Below, in pieces: positions 17,671 to 24,905 of a DNA stretch of 48,155 bases; the stretch's first letter is position 1; each line of letters begins with the position of its first letter. A program made the translations under genes and the position numbers. Source of the stretch: Heliobacterium mobile (GTDB taxonomy: Bacteria > Bacillota > Desulfitobacteriia > Heliobacteriales > Heliobacteriaceae); NCBI RefSeq assembly GCF_009720735.1, contig NZ_WNKU01000024.1, forward strand, positions 1 to 48,155. Direction: 5' to 3'. The notes below the pieces were generated by a model. That model saw only the letters and a list, made by a program, of their open reading frames with translations. It ran no database searches and was not told where the DNA came from.

Positions 17671-18246
17671 ATGGAAAATTCTCCTCTTGATCGGTCCACA
17701 TATAAACAGACTCCCTCGACACAGGTAGTATACAGCCCATTACCGACGGGTCCTGTCGATTACGAATGTATGACCGCCGCGATCCAGTTTGACTGCATCA
17801 TCCACTTGCACAAAATTGTGCAGAACGAGGTTAAGGCATCGGTTCTTCCTGAGGAAAAAAAGGAAAATATTCGTGGCGATTCTATATCACTGATATCTCC
17901 GATAGTTGTACGTAAAGAGGCAAATAGATTTCGCTTTATTCATCCGATTAAGGTTTATAGATTTCCGAGAGATGCGAAAATTAAAGCGGGTCATGTCCTG
18001 AACATAAAGGAAAGCACAGAAATCTTCGCTTCGGAGTACGGAAGCTCTAGCAAAACAGATATAAAAGTTACAGTTACCTTTGACGTTCTGCTGTTTCTCT
18101 CTGCCTTAATCTTCGGGAAAAATAGGATTTTTATTTGGCAAAGCAGGGGTCTGGAAGCTCATCAATTTTTTCAAGTCCCCTCAACCAGTGAAGGAGATTT
18201 TATGGCCCAAAGTCAAATCACCGTCTCAGGCTGGTTTTATCCGTAA
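17671..18246 (+). CDS. Paralogue of the 706 protein, lacking most cysteines
   Basis: The 191-residue protein shares with the 706 product the segment IKVTVTFDVLLFLSALIFGK and the general layout, including the preceding RFIHPIKVYRFPRDAKIKAGH, which mirrors QRIKVFGIPKSAVIVACH. Unlike that protein it has only two Cys, so the shared fold does not depend on the Cys network. The N-terminal 50 residues (PSTQVVYSPLPTGPVDYE) differ. ATG 17671 is preceded by GCGGAGG at 9 bases. It is probably a structural spore-surface protein by association; no catalytic motif is visible. It is monocistronic, between a sigma-K-like promoter and a strong terminator. Confidence 0.6.
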   Translation: MENSPLDRSTYKQTPSTQVVYSPLPTGPVDYECMTAAIQFDCIIHLHKIVQNEVKASVLPEEKKENIRGDSISLISPIVVRKEANRFRFIHPIKVYRFPRDAKIKAGHVLNIKESTEIFASEYGSSSKTDIKVTVTFDVLLFLSALIFGKNRIFIWQSRGLEAHQFFQVPSTSEGDFMAQSQITVSGWFYP

Positions 18247-18256
18247 ACGCAAGGAC

Positions 18257-18293
18257 AAACGGAGGAGAACTTATCTCCTCCGTTTTCTTTTTC
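18257..18293. terminator. Bidirectional terminator
   Basis: AAACGGAGGAGA and TCTCCTCCGTTT pair around a 5-base loop and are followed by TCTTTTT on the plus strand. The stem overlaps the last codons of the minus-strand gene ending at 18271, so its Arg/Lys tail codons form part of the terminator. Confidence 0.8.
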
Positions 18294-18795
18294 TGCTACT
18301 TCCCTGTCGGGAAATTCCAGTGAATTGATAAGGAACTTGAGATATGGGTGATGGTGTAGTACCAACAGAAGGATGATTGCCGCTGGTAGCGGGCTTGATA
18401 TTAAAGCCCTTCAGCATCTCCATGACACCTTGTTGAATGGCCTCCCCGATTTGACTACCTGCACTGGAAGGAGAGGTGTTGTTCCCTAAGGAAGACGCGG
18501 ATTCGACTTCATGATGATGGTCATGGCGTTCCTTTCTTCTCTTACGGGACGTTTGAGGCAGGGGGGCTCCGATAGCTGGACTGTACGTTTGAACTTGTTC
18601 TGACGATTGAACCCCTTCCAAGGAGTCAGAAGCTACGGACGGAAAGGCGGAGGGAATTTGTACGGGGAGGCCCATCGATTCCAACATCTCGCTGATTGCG
18701 CCCTGGATGAATTCCGCCTTGTTTTCGGCATGTTTCACCTGAGCCATTTTTTCGGTCATGGAAGAGATCGCCTCTTGAATTCGTTGTTGATCCAC
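18271..18795 (-). CDS. Small protein with helical N-domain and Arg/Lys-rich tail (paralogue A)
   Basis: The 174-residue protein starts MDQQRIQEAISSMTEKMAQ and continues VKHAENKAEFIQGAISEMLE, nearly the same as the 20311 protein (VKHAENKAEFIQNAVHEMLQ). A low-complexity middle contains RKRRKERHDHHHE. A second helical stretch (QIGEAIQQGVMEMLKGFNI) resembles the first. The C-terminus is basic (SRKRKRRR). No catalytic motif is present. Both paralogues lie in the aminohydroxybenzoate-type operon region and share an upstream motif. They may be spore-coat scaffold or carrier proteins on which the pathway acts; that is conjecture. It starts with GTG 18795 behind AAAGGAGGTC. Confidence 0.62.
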   Translation of the reverse strand: MDQQRIQEAISSMTEKMAQVKHAENKAEFIQGAISEMLESMGLPVQIPSAFPSVASDSLEGVQSSEQVQTYSPAIGAPLPQTSRKRRKERHDHHHEVESASSLGNNTSPSSAGSQIGEAIQQGVMEMLKGFNIKPATSGNHPSVGTTPSPISQVPYQFTGISRQGSSRKRKRRR

Positions 18796-18842
18796 TCAAT
18801 TTGACCTCCTTTAAGATGCAAGAGTCTTTCAACTCCTCACAA

Positions 18843-18872
18843 CATCATATTCCATTCGTTTCCAAAGGACAC
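18843..18872 (-). promoter_or_regulatory. Promoter-like motif of paralogue A
   Basis: On the minus strand GTGTC, 16 bases, then AATATGATG (18851-18843). The same GTGTC-N16-nATAnnATG arrangement precedes paralogue B at 20789-20818. Confidence 0.3.
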
Positions 18873-18893
18873 AACAGAGCCTGTTTTAACCGG

Positions 18894-20156
18894 TCATACT
18901 TTTACGGAAGACAAGTACTTTTGGTTTACCATCTCTGCTGCCGTATAGATATATCGAGGTTTTCCCACAACCCCAACACTGAGCAGTTCATCGCGGTTAT
19001 AAAGAGTACCTTTCGGAACGATTTGTAGATCCAAGGGCAAGCCGAGTTGCTGCTCCATTCGTTGCTGAGTATCGGCGGTAACCTGATCCTCGGCAGATTC
19101 CGCTTCGACGATAAGTTGTAGCCCCTTCTCACCGGGTCCCGCAACCCAGAACCGTTGGCAAGGAAGATGTGAGACAATCGCATCTAGATCCCATAGATCT
19201 ATGTTTTTGCCGTCGATGGAAATAACCTCTTGCCTGCGACCTCTGACCTGAAGCACTTCATCATTCCCACAAGGGCATGTGTGGGAAGTACGGATCACCC
19301 GATCATTGGTAACATAGCGGACAAGCGGTGTGGCCTTCTCTGTCAGTGTAGTTATGACAAGGTAACCGATTTCACCGGGAGCGGCTTCCGTTTGCAGATC
19401 TTCTTTCAGTACCTCGAATAGGTAATAATCTTCAAGCAGGTGAAGTTTCCCATTGGAGCAGCCGGTGGCCATCGTACCGGTCTCCGTCGTGCCGTATAAT
19501 TCGAATACAGGGACGCCCCAGATCCTTTCAAGCAGTTTCCGTTTTCCTGTAGACAGAGGCTCGCCGCCGGTAACTAAAGCTCGCAGTGCAGGAAAGTCCG
19601 TAGCCGGATTCATCCCGAGCAGTTCGGCGGTCTCGGCGATCAAAAGCATTTGCATTGGTAAACCGGCGAGAACAGTCACATGTAACTTTTGCATCAGTTC
19701 GATAACCCTGGGAAATGGGCTGATCGTCGAACGGGAACTCGCTGCGATGACACTTCCTCCCTGGTCCTGAACGGCGCGATGAACCATATGGGCGATGAGT
19801 GAAATCGCATAAGGGAAGCGAATAAGTACGACATCATCCGGTCGGAACTGGACACCGCAGGTATTTATTTGGTCGGCGTTATCTCGCAGGTCTGGTTCGT
19901 TGAGCCAGGTGGAAGCGGTAGCGCTCGTCGTCCCAAAGGTTTCATGGTACTGTCGAAGCTCACCAGGGGGCACGGAGACAAAGCCAAAAGGGGAGTGACG
20001 AACTAAGTCGTCTTTAAAGGTCAAGGGGAGGGAGCGAAAGTCTTCCATGGAGTGTAAACAATGATTCGGAAGCCGCTCCCGGTAAAAAGGGGCATTTCGG
20101 GATCTTTGTAATGCCCAGTTTAATCGATCCAGTTGATTTTCGATAAGAGGACCCAT
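18894..20156 (-). CDS. PaaK-like adenylate-forming ligase, divergent
   Basis: The 420-residue protein belongs to the phenylacetate-CoA ligase type of AMP-forming enzymes: SRNAPFYRERL, a P-loop-like FGTTSATAST near 74-83, VTGGEPLS, ELYGTTETGT near 223, and TCPCGNDEVLQVRGR near 305. The usual SSGTTGxPT loop is altered (no Gly-Pro after TT), and the family's C-terminal PRxxGKxxR lysine motif is replaced by GKPRYIY, so CoA or adenylate activity may be changed. It probably activates an aryl carboxylate made by the neighbouring operon. ATG 20156 was chosen over GTG 20165 on GGAGTGAGG. It lies downstream of a hairpin that may uncouple it from the main operon. Confidence 0.77.
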   Translation of the reverse strand: MGPLIENQLDRLNWALQRSRNAPFYRERLPNHCLHSMEDFRSLPLTFKDDLVRHSPFGFVSVPPGELRQYHETFGTTSATASTWLNEPDLRDNADQINTCGVQFRPDDVVLIRFPYAISLIAHMVHRAVQDQGGSVIAASSRSTISPFPRVIELMQKLHVTVLAGLPMQMLLIAETAELLGMNPATDFPALRALVTGGEPLSTGKRKLLERIWGVPVFELYGTTETGTMATGCSNGKLHLLEDYYLFEVLKEDLQTEAAPGEIGYLVITTLTEKATPLVRYVTNDRVIRTSHTCPCGNDEVLQVRGRRQEVISIDGKNIDLWDLDAIVSHLPCQRFWVAGPGEKGLQLIVEAESAEDQVTADTQQRMEQQLGLPLDLQIVPKGTLYNRDELLSVGVVGKPRYIYTAAEMVNQKYLSSVKV

Positions 20157-20189
20157 TCGCCTCACTCCAAAGTTCGATTTACTCTCAGA

Positions 20190-20238
20190 GAATAGGCTTC
20201 AATCGGCCAAAATTTTTCTGGCTAATTGAAGCCTATTC
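20190..20238. repeat. Long inverted repeat upstream of the divergent ligase gene
   Basis: GAATAGGCTTCAAT and ATTGAAGCCTATTC form a perfect 14-bp stem, with GCCA/TGGC pairing inside. It lies 34 bases before the ligase start on the minus strand, without an adjacent T-run. It could be a leader structure or an operator. Confidence 0.6.
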
Positions 20239-20271
20239 AAAGAAAAGAAGCGGCGTGACGATTCTAATCAC

Positions 20272-20299
20272 TAAAAAGTGAGAGGGGAAAACCCCTCTC
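20272..20299 (-). terminator. Terminator after paralogue B
   Basis: GAGAGGGG and CCCCTCTC pair around a TTTT loop and are followed on the minus strand by ACTTTTT. It probably reduces read-through into the ligase gene at 18894-20156. Confidence 0.8.
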
Positions 20300-20310
20300 G
20301 ACAAGTAAGA

Positions 20311-20733
20311 TTAATGTCTCCGTCTTTTTCTGGAGCGACTGCTTCCGGTGGAGCTGCCGATAGCCTGAGTCGCGGCACCGATCATTGCGGCCAAATTTAC
20401 CGTGGGCGGAATGGGGATATTTAGGTTGTTGATCGTTTCAAGGATAGCTTCTTGAATCGCTTGCCCTTTGTTGCCGCTGTTCCTTACAGTAGCGATTCTC
20501 TCTTGAATCGCTTGGGTTACCTCGTTAACTTGCGCAGTGTTCGTGGTGGTACTATTGCCGCTCTGGTTCGCTTTGGGAACTGCTGCTGCCGTTTCTTGCG
20601 GGTTTATGCCCATACCTTGAAGCATTTCATGGACGGCGTTTTGTATAAATTCTGCTTTGTTTTCTGCATGCTTTACTTGGCTTAATTGAACTCTCATGTT
20701 GGTAACAGCTTGCTGTACATTTTTCTGATCCAC
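20311..20733 (-). CDS. Small protein with helical N-domain and Arg-rich tail (paralogue B)
   Basis: The 140-residue protein has an N-terminal helix (QVKHAENKAEFIQ, EMLQGMGI) shared with the 18271 protein. A second internal copy of the idea follows: QAIQERIATVRNSGNKGQAIQEAILETINNL has the same NK(A/G)(E/Q)xIQ core, so the protein is two repeats joined by an Asn/Thr-rich linker. The C-terminus is Gly/Ser then RSRKRRRH. No enzyme motif is visible. It has its own promoter-like motif and is flanked by terminators on both sides, so it can be expressed separately and strongly. A structural or scaffold role is inferred. Confidence 0.62.
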   Translation of the reverse strand: MDQKNVQQAVTNMRVQLSQVKHAENKAEFIQNAVHEMLQGMGINPQETAAAVPKANQSGNSTTTNTAQVNEVTQAIQERIATVRNSGNKGQAIQEAILETINNLNIPIPPTVNLAAMIGAATQAIGSSTGSSRSRKRRRH

Positions 20734-20788
20734 TCTACGAAAAACTCCTTTCAGTTATTATTGAGAGTCAGTAATGACTCCCTAATTC

Positions 20789-20818
20789 CATGTTATGCTA
20801 ATTTAGAAAGTTCGACAC
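20789..20818 (-). promoter_or_regulatory. Promoter-like motif of paralogue B
   Basis: On the minus strand GTGTC (20818-20814), 16 bases, then CATAACATG (20797-20789), matching the arrangement before paralogue A. Confidence 0.35.
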
Positions 20819-20873
20819 TTATAGATTATTAATTTAAAAAGATATAAAAAGTCTTACTATTAGTTTGTTATAT

Positions 20874-20901
20874 TAAAAAAGGGAAGCGAGATCGCTTACC
20901 C
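20874..20901 (-). terminator. Terminator after the amidohydrolase gene
   Basis: GGGTAAGCG and CGCTTCCC pair around a short loop and are followed on the minus strand by TTTTTTT. It ends the main biosynthetic operon. Confidence 0.8.
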
Positions 20902-21651
20902 TAATTGGATCAATTCAGCTATATTCTTTCCGAGGATTTTCTCCCGTTCATCATCAGAGAGTTTCAAGAGGAGAATCTTTTCAAGTTCTGCTTTCGGGTG
21001 AGAGAGAGGGAACTCAGAACCAAAGATGATCTTTGAGGGACCAGCTCGGCGAACGGATTCCTGTATATGAAGGAAACTTCCCGTAGATGTCTCCAAAAAG
21101 AAGTTATCGAGACTCACGGCAGCTTCCAGCCCTTCTTGATCGGCTGGACCAAAGCCCATGTGGCCGAGAATGAAATTGACCTTGGGGTACTGTTTTGCCA
21201 AACTGACAAATTTGGCTGTACAGGCGCCTGGGCTATAGAGGACGTGGCTATAGACAGGAACCCCGTATTGGCTGCAACAGGCGATGAGATCGGCGACGGC
21301 ACGGCTTGTAAAGGTAAACTGGTGCGTAAGCGGCGAAAATTTTAAACCGCGAAAGCCAGCTTTTAGGTAGCTCTCAAAATGGGCCGCACTATCGCTAGAG
21401 TGAGGGTCGATGCAGGCAAAACCATGGAATCGATCATTCTCTTGACAAGCTTTAGTGATGTAAGCGTTATTGGGTACGGTACTTTCAGGCTCAGCACGAC
21501 CGGTGATGTAATCGGTCATTTTGCGCACATCCACCATGCCGCCGGGTACCAAGACCGCCTGGTCAATCCCGGTTTCCTCTAACTGAGTCAAATACACTTG
21601 TATATTACCGTAATCGCTGTCGGAAAGGTGACTATGGCCGTCGATGATCAT
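20896..21651 (-). CDS. Metal-dependent amidohydrolase-family (TIM-barrel) enzyme
   Basis: The 251-residue protein is of the amidohydrolase-2 type: His6-Ser-His8 at the first strand (DGHSH), Lys104 in RGLKFSP, His136 in YSHVLYSPG, His164 in LGHMGFG, and GSEFP with Glu213 where the family usually has a metal-binding Asp (GSDFP). In nataxazole-type pathways an amidohydrolase-like enzyme closes the benzoxazole ring from ligase-activated aminohydroxybenzoates. The neighbours here fit that role. Hydrolysis or decarboxylation of an aromatic acid are alternatives known for the family. It overlaps the ligase gene by 4 bases (ATGA), implying coupled translation. I am sure of the fold and moderately sure of a biosynthetic role. 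Confidence 0.78.
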   Translation of the reverse strand: MIIDGHSHLSDSDYGNIQVYLTQLEETGIDQAVLVPGGMVDVRKMTDYITGRAEPESTVPNNAYITKACQENDRFHGFACIDPHSSDSAAHFESYLKAGFRGLKFSPLTHQFTFTSRAVADLIACCSQYGVPVYSHVLYSPGACTAKFVSLAKQYPKVNFILGHMGFGPADQEGLEAAVSLDNFFLETSTGSFLHIQESVRRAGPSKIIFGSEFPLSHPKAELEKILLLKLSDDEREKILGKNIAELIQLG

Positions 21652-22991
21652 GCCGTCTCCTCCTCGCTGCGGATGACTCGCACTGTCTTAGCGCGGGGAC
21701 GGGGAACCTCAGGAACAATCACTATCTCGCAGGGGACTCCGAACGCAAATTCCATTTTGCTAGATAGTTTGTCGGCTAAGGCAGGGCTCGGTACAACGCC
21801 CGGAGCGAGCTCAACACGGATTTTCAAGACGTCATTGTTTCCAGGTTGTGCGACGAACTGGTACCAGTTCCCCACTTCCGGTTGCCGCATCAAAAACTCT
21901 TCCAGATAAAAGGGGGAAAAGTCGATATTGTTCACCCTAACTTGGTCGCCGAGCCTTCCCCGTAAGAAGATGCGTGGAAGCGCGGTGCCGCAGTCACAAG
22001 GCTCTGGGTCGATATAGCCAAGGTCCTGGGTTCGATAACGGATCAAGGGGGTACCAAAACGGGCTAAGCAGGTGACAACGATCTCACCGATTTCCAACGG
22101 TTCGAGAACTTCACCAGTCGTAGGATTGACGATTTCTACAATCACATGGCTGTTGGCAATATGATATCCCGCATGGTTATTGCATTCGATGCCGATTACG
22201 CCGCCTTCCAGCGTACCGTAATAAAAGTTTGCTGTCGTTCCCCAGAGTTTTTCCACCCGTTGCCGGAAAGCCGGAGAGCAGCCTTCGCCGGTGATCCACA
22301 TAAGTTTTAAAGGGAGAGTGGTCAAGTCAAAGCCTTCCTTTGCTGCTGTCTCCGCCAGAGTGACAGCATAGGAGGGACTGGTTATAGCGACGGTCGGCTT
22401 TAAATCGCGCATCATTTTTACCGTTTTTTCCGGTGTGGAATAGGCCCCGCCTTTGCCCGCCGTAAGGACGGTGGCGGAGCAACAATGGATAAAAGATTTA
22501 TGAAAAGCTAGTCCAGCCGAGCTCATTTCATAAGGCAGTGCGTTTAATACGATATCTCCCTCTTCAACAGGCACAAGCTTGCAGAAACCGGGAGCAAGGT
22601 CGTTTAGAAAAAAGTCTTGGTACGTATGCATAACATAGATCGGTTCTCCGCCGGTCGTACCAGTGGATACATGGATGATACTGATATTCTTTTTATCGCA
22701 GGTTAAGAACCGCCAAGGGTCTCCACGCAACTCATCTTTCGTGGTAAAGGGGAGTTTGGAGAGGTCTGAAATGTTCTGAATATCCTTCGCATTGATCCCG
22801 GCTTTTTGAAACTTTTCTCGATAGAAGGGGGATTTCTCCGCCGCGTGAGTGATGATTTCTTGCAACGCTTCTTCTTGATACGTTGCCATTAGCTCCGTCG
22901 GCATCGTGTCTGCGTCATGATTCATAAAGTACTTTGTCAGCAACGGATGGGTTCTTTCCGTCAGAAAACGCTTTTCGGCAGGCAGTTCCAT
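21648..22991 (-). CDS. PaaK-like adenylate-forming ligase
   Basis: The 447-residue protein has the full set of phenylacetate-CoA-ligase-type motifs: KSPFYREKFQKAG, VSTGTTGGEP at 108-117, ITGEG, YYGTLEGG, IRYRTQDLG, and a C-terminal RPRAKTVRVIR with the expected catalytic Lys near 435. It should activate an aryl carboxylate as adenylate or CoA thioester. In context the substrate is probably 3-amino-4-hydroxybenzoate. ATG 22991 was chosen over GTG 23000 because GGAGTGA lies 6 bases upstream; that ribosome site is inside the end of the preceding gene, so translation is coupled. Together with the amidohydrolase it is the best candidate for the ring-forming step. Confidence 0.82.
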   Translation of the reverse strand: MELPAEKRFLTERTHPLLTKYFMNHDADTMPTELMATYQEEALQEIITHAAEKSPFYREKFQKAGINAKDIQNISDLSKLPFTTKDELRGDPWRFLTCDKKNISIIHVSTGTTGGEPIYVMHTYQDFFLNDLAPGFCKLVPVEEGDIVLNALPYEMSSAGLAFHKSFIHCCSATVLTAGKGGAYSTPEKTVKMMRDLKPTVAITSPSYAVTLAETAAKEGFDLTTLPLKLMWITGEGCSPAFRQRVEKLWGTTANFYYGTLEGGVIGIECNNHAGYHIANSHVIVEIVNPTTGEVLEPLEIGEIVVTCLARFGTPLIRYRTQDLGYIDPEPCDCGTALPRIFLRGRLGDQVRVNNIDFSPFYLEEFLMRQPEVGNWYQFVAQPGNNDVLKIRVELAPGVVPSPALADKLSSKMEFAFGVPCEIVIVPEVPRPRAKTVRVIRSEEETA

Positions 22992-22996
22992 TGAAT

Positions 22997-24220
22997 TCAC
23001 TCCATATTACTCGAAATTCTTTTTGAAGCAAGCTCCCGATCAGGGCAATCGGCCAGCTTCGCCCAAGTTTGTCTAGCTTCCTGGTCGCGGTCGAGACGGC
23101 TGTAGGCTACTCCCAGGTCGTCAATCATCTGCCAGTATTCCTGGGGAGAGAGAATGGCGGGGTTTTTCTCATAAGCGTCGAGCAGATAGAGGAATTCCTT
23201 GATGGCCGTTTCTGTGGTATGAAAGAAGACTTCCGGGAGCGAAAAATTCATATAAGCGCGTAAGAGGTGAATTCGAGGATTTTCAGGATCTTTGGCCAAG
23301 GCTTCAGTTAGCGTTTTTAAGCCGTAAATGGCGCTAAAAAACAATGCATTCGCGTCGTTCCCGTGAAGGCAGGTCAAAGCGTTAGTGCTGCCTAAGTAGG
23401 CGTGGATGAGGGCGTCGTCTGGATCGAGTTCGTAGGCTTTCGACAAGGCTTGGTGGGCCAGTTTAGCTGCTCCGCTATGGCCGACGACGCTGAGATCGTG
23501 AAGCCGGATGCCTTCTTGTAACAGGTCTTCCTTTGCAGTTAGTGAGTTGACCTTTTCTTCCCACTCAACCGGTATGAGACCCCGTTTCTTTTCGATTTCC
23601 TTCTCGTAAGACGAATCAGGAATAAGAGAGAGCAGCCGATTCCAGGTATGATCAGCTTCTGTTGTCATCTGGGTGCGCTGATAGGCGCACCCTAAGTCAA
23701 AAAGAAGTTGATGGTACTGTTTTTCCGCCAGGGAGGTACGACCGGATTCATATTCTTCAATCAGGTACTCAAAGTCACTAATGGCTGTCATGGTCCGCCA
23801 AAAGAACCCCTCGGGGAGACGAAAACTTTGATAAGCTCGTAACATCCGGATTTCATGATTGTCCGGTTGATTGTTCACTGATGAATCGAGCAGTTTGGAT
23901 GCAGTTACCGCATTCTTAAACATGGCAAAGGTTTGTTGTGAAAACAGTGAAGATAGGGACAAGCAATCGGCATAGTAAGCGGCAACCACGTCATCTTCGG
24001 GATACTCTTGGTAAAGCTGTTCAAAGAAATCAAAAGCTGCTCGATGGGCCTCTTTATCTCCTGATAAAGCCTTGTGGTGTAATTCTCTCCCTTTTTGTAT
24101 GCGAGCTTTGTCTACCACTGCATAGTCATATCCGGTACCCGAGTAGATTGCACTAACGCCGCGGCGTATGGCTGACCAGGAATTGATTCGCGGTGCAATT
24201 TCTCGACGCTGATTATGCAT
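22997..24220 (-). CDS. Helical repeat protein with two copies of a cluster-specific module
   Basis: The 407-residue protein is all-helical and TPR-like, made of two copies of a module of about 170 residues (roughly 40-210 and 235-400). Each copy holds AHxALxxxYxxxPxDxxxxAYYxxxxAL, then LLRAYxxFxLPExFFxxTxxAIxxFxYL, then a closing QxxxDLGxAYxRxxxxxEAxxTWxxLL. A third copy is the 24224 protein. I recognise no enzyme motif. Its place between the pathway enzymes suggests a scaffold or a substrate-handling partner of the ligase. Whether it is truly TPR or a separate fold needs structure prediction. It begins 3 bases after the previous stop codon. Confidence 0.65.
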   Translation of the reverse strand: MHNQRREIAPRINSWSAIRRGVSAIYSGTGYDYAVVDKARIQKGRELHHKALSGDKEAHRAAFDFFEQLYQEYPEDDVVAAYYADCLSLSSLFSQQTFAMFKNAVTASKLLDSSVNNQPDNHEIRMLRAYQSFRLPEGFFWRTMTAISDFEYLIEEYESGRTSLAEKQYHQLLFDLGCAYQRTQMTTEADHTWNRLLSLIPDSSYEKEIEKKRGLIPVEWEEKVNSLTAKEDLLQEGIRLHDLSVVGHSGAAKLAHQALSKAYELDPDDALIHAYLGSTNALTCLHGNDANALFFSAIYGLKTLTEALAKDPENPRIHLLRAYMNFSLPEVFFHTTETAIKEFLYLLDAYEKNPAILSPQEYWQMIDDLGVAYSRLDRDQEARQTWAKLADCPDRELASKRISSNME

Positions 24221-24223
24221 GGC

Positions 24224-24874
24224 TCATTGTTTCAACTCCCTCTCAACTAAGCGCCGATACTTTCCATCGGATGTGACACTGAGCAATTTGGCCCATATGC
24301 TTTTGGCTTCGTTCACTTTTGACATGTTTTTGTGGGCAGTTCCGAGATCGTAGAGGATTTTCCAATAAAATTCTTGCTGAAACAGTGCAGGGTCTTGTTC
24401 AAAGCGGGATGCCAGATAGGTTAAATCGTCGACAGCGACCCGATTTCGGTGAAAGTACTGTTCGGGGAGTCGGAGACAGACTTGACTACGGAGAATCCGG
24501 CTTTGAATATGATCGGGGTGGTTTTTGACGACTTCATCGAGGACTTTCAGGCCCTGCAGAGCTTTAGAAAATTGTTCATTCGGGTCTTTTTTGTCCCTGG
24601 CTAAAAGGCAAGTTGCGCTTCCGTAATAGGACTGGACCAACGGATCCGATGATGACGAATGCAAATCCGATAAAATCTGGTGAGCGCGTATCACTGCAGA
24701 TTTATCTCCTTTTACTCCGGCATCATGGAGTTCAATCGCTTCAGACAACGGATCTTTGTGCTCCTGCTTTTCGTCTATGGACGACGGTGGCGTCAGCCCT
24801 CTCGGTACCTGATTGGGAATAAAAGCCCAGGAAGATCTGGGCTGAAGGCTGGTATGACGGTGTTTGCGAGACAT
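24224..24874 (-). CDS. Helical repeat protein with one copy of the same module
   Basis: The 216-residue protein has a basic, low-complexity N-terminus (MSRKHRHTSLQPRSS) followed by one module from about 45 to 210: SAVIRAHQILSDLH, VQSYYGSATCLLA, LRSQVCLRLPEQYFHRNRVAVDDLTYLA and ILYDLGTAHKNMSKVNEAKSIWAKLL. These align with both modules of the 22997 protein. No catalytic motif is seen. Its start ATG has GGGGGAGC upstream. It is in line with the aldolase gene (31 bases away) and the next helical gene, so it belongs to the same operon. Confidence 0.63.
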   Translation of the reverse strand: MSRKHRHTSLQPRSSWAFIPNQVPRGLTPPSSIDEKQEHKDPLSEAIELHDAGVKGDKSAVIRAHQILSDLHSSSSDPLVQSYYGSATCLLARDKKDPNEQFSKALQGLKVLDEVVKNHPDHIQSRILRSQVCLRLPEQYFHRNRVAVDDLTYLASRFEQDPALFQQEFYWKILYDLGTAHKNMSKVNEAKSIWAKLLSVTSDGKYRRLVERELKQ

Positions 24875-24905
24875 GATTGCTCCCCCTTATGCATAGTTAA
24901 GGTTC

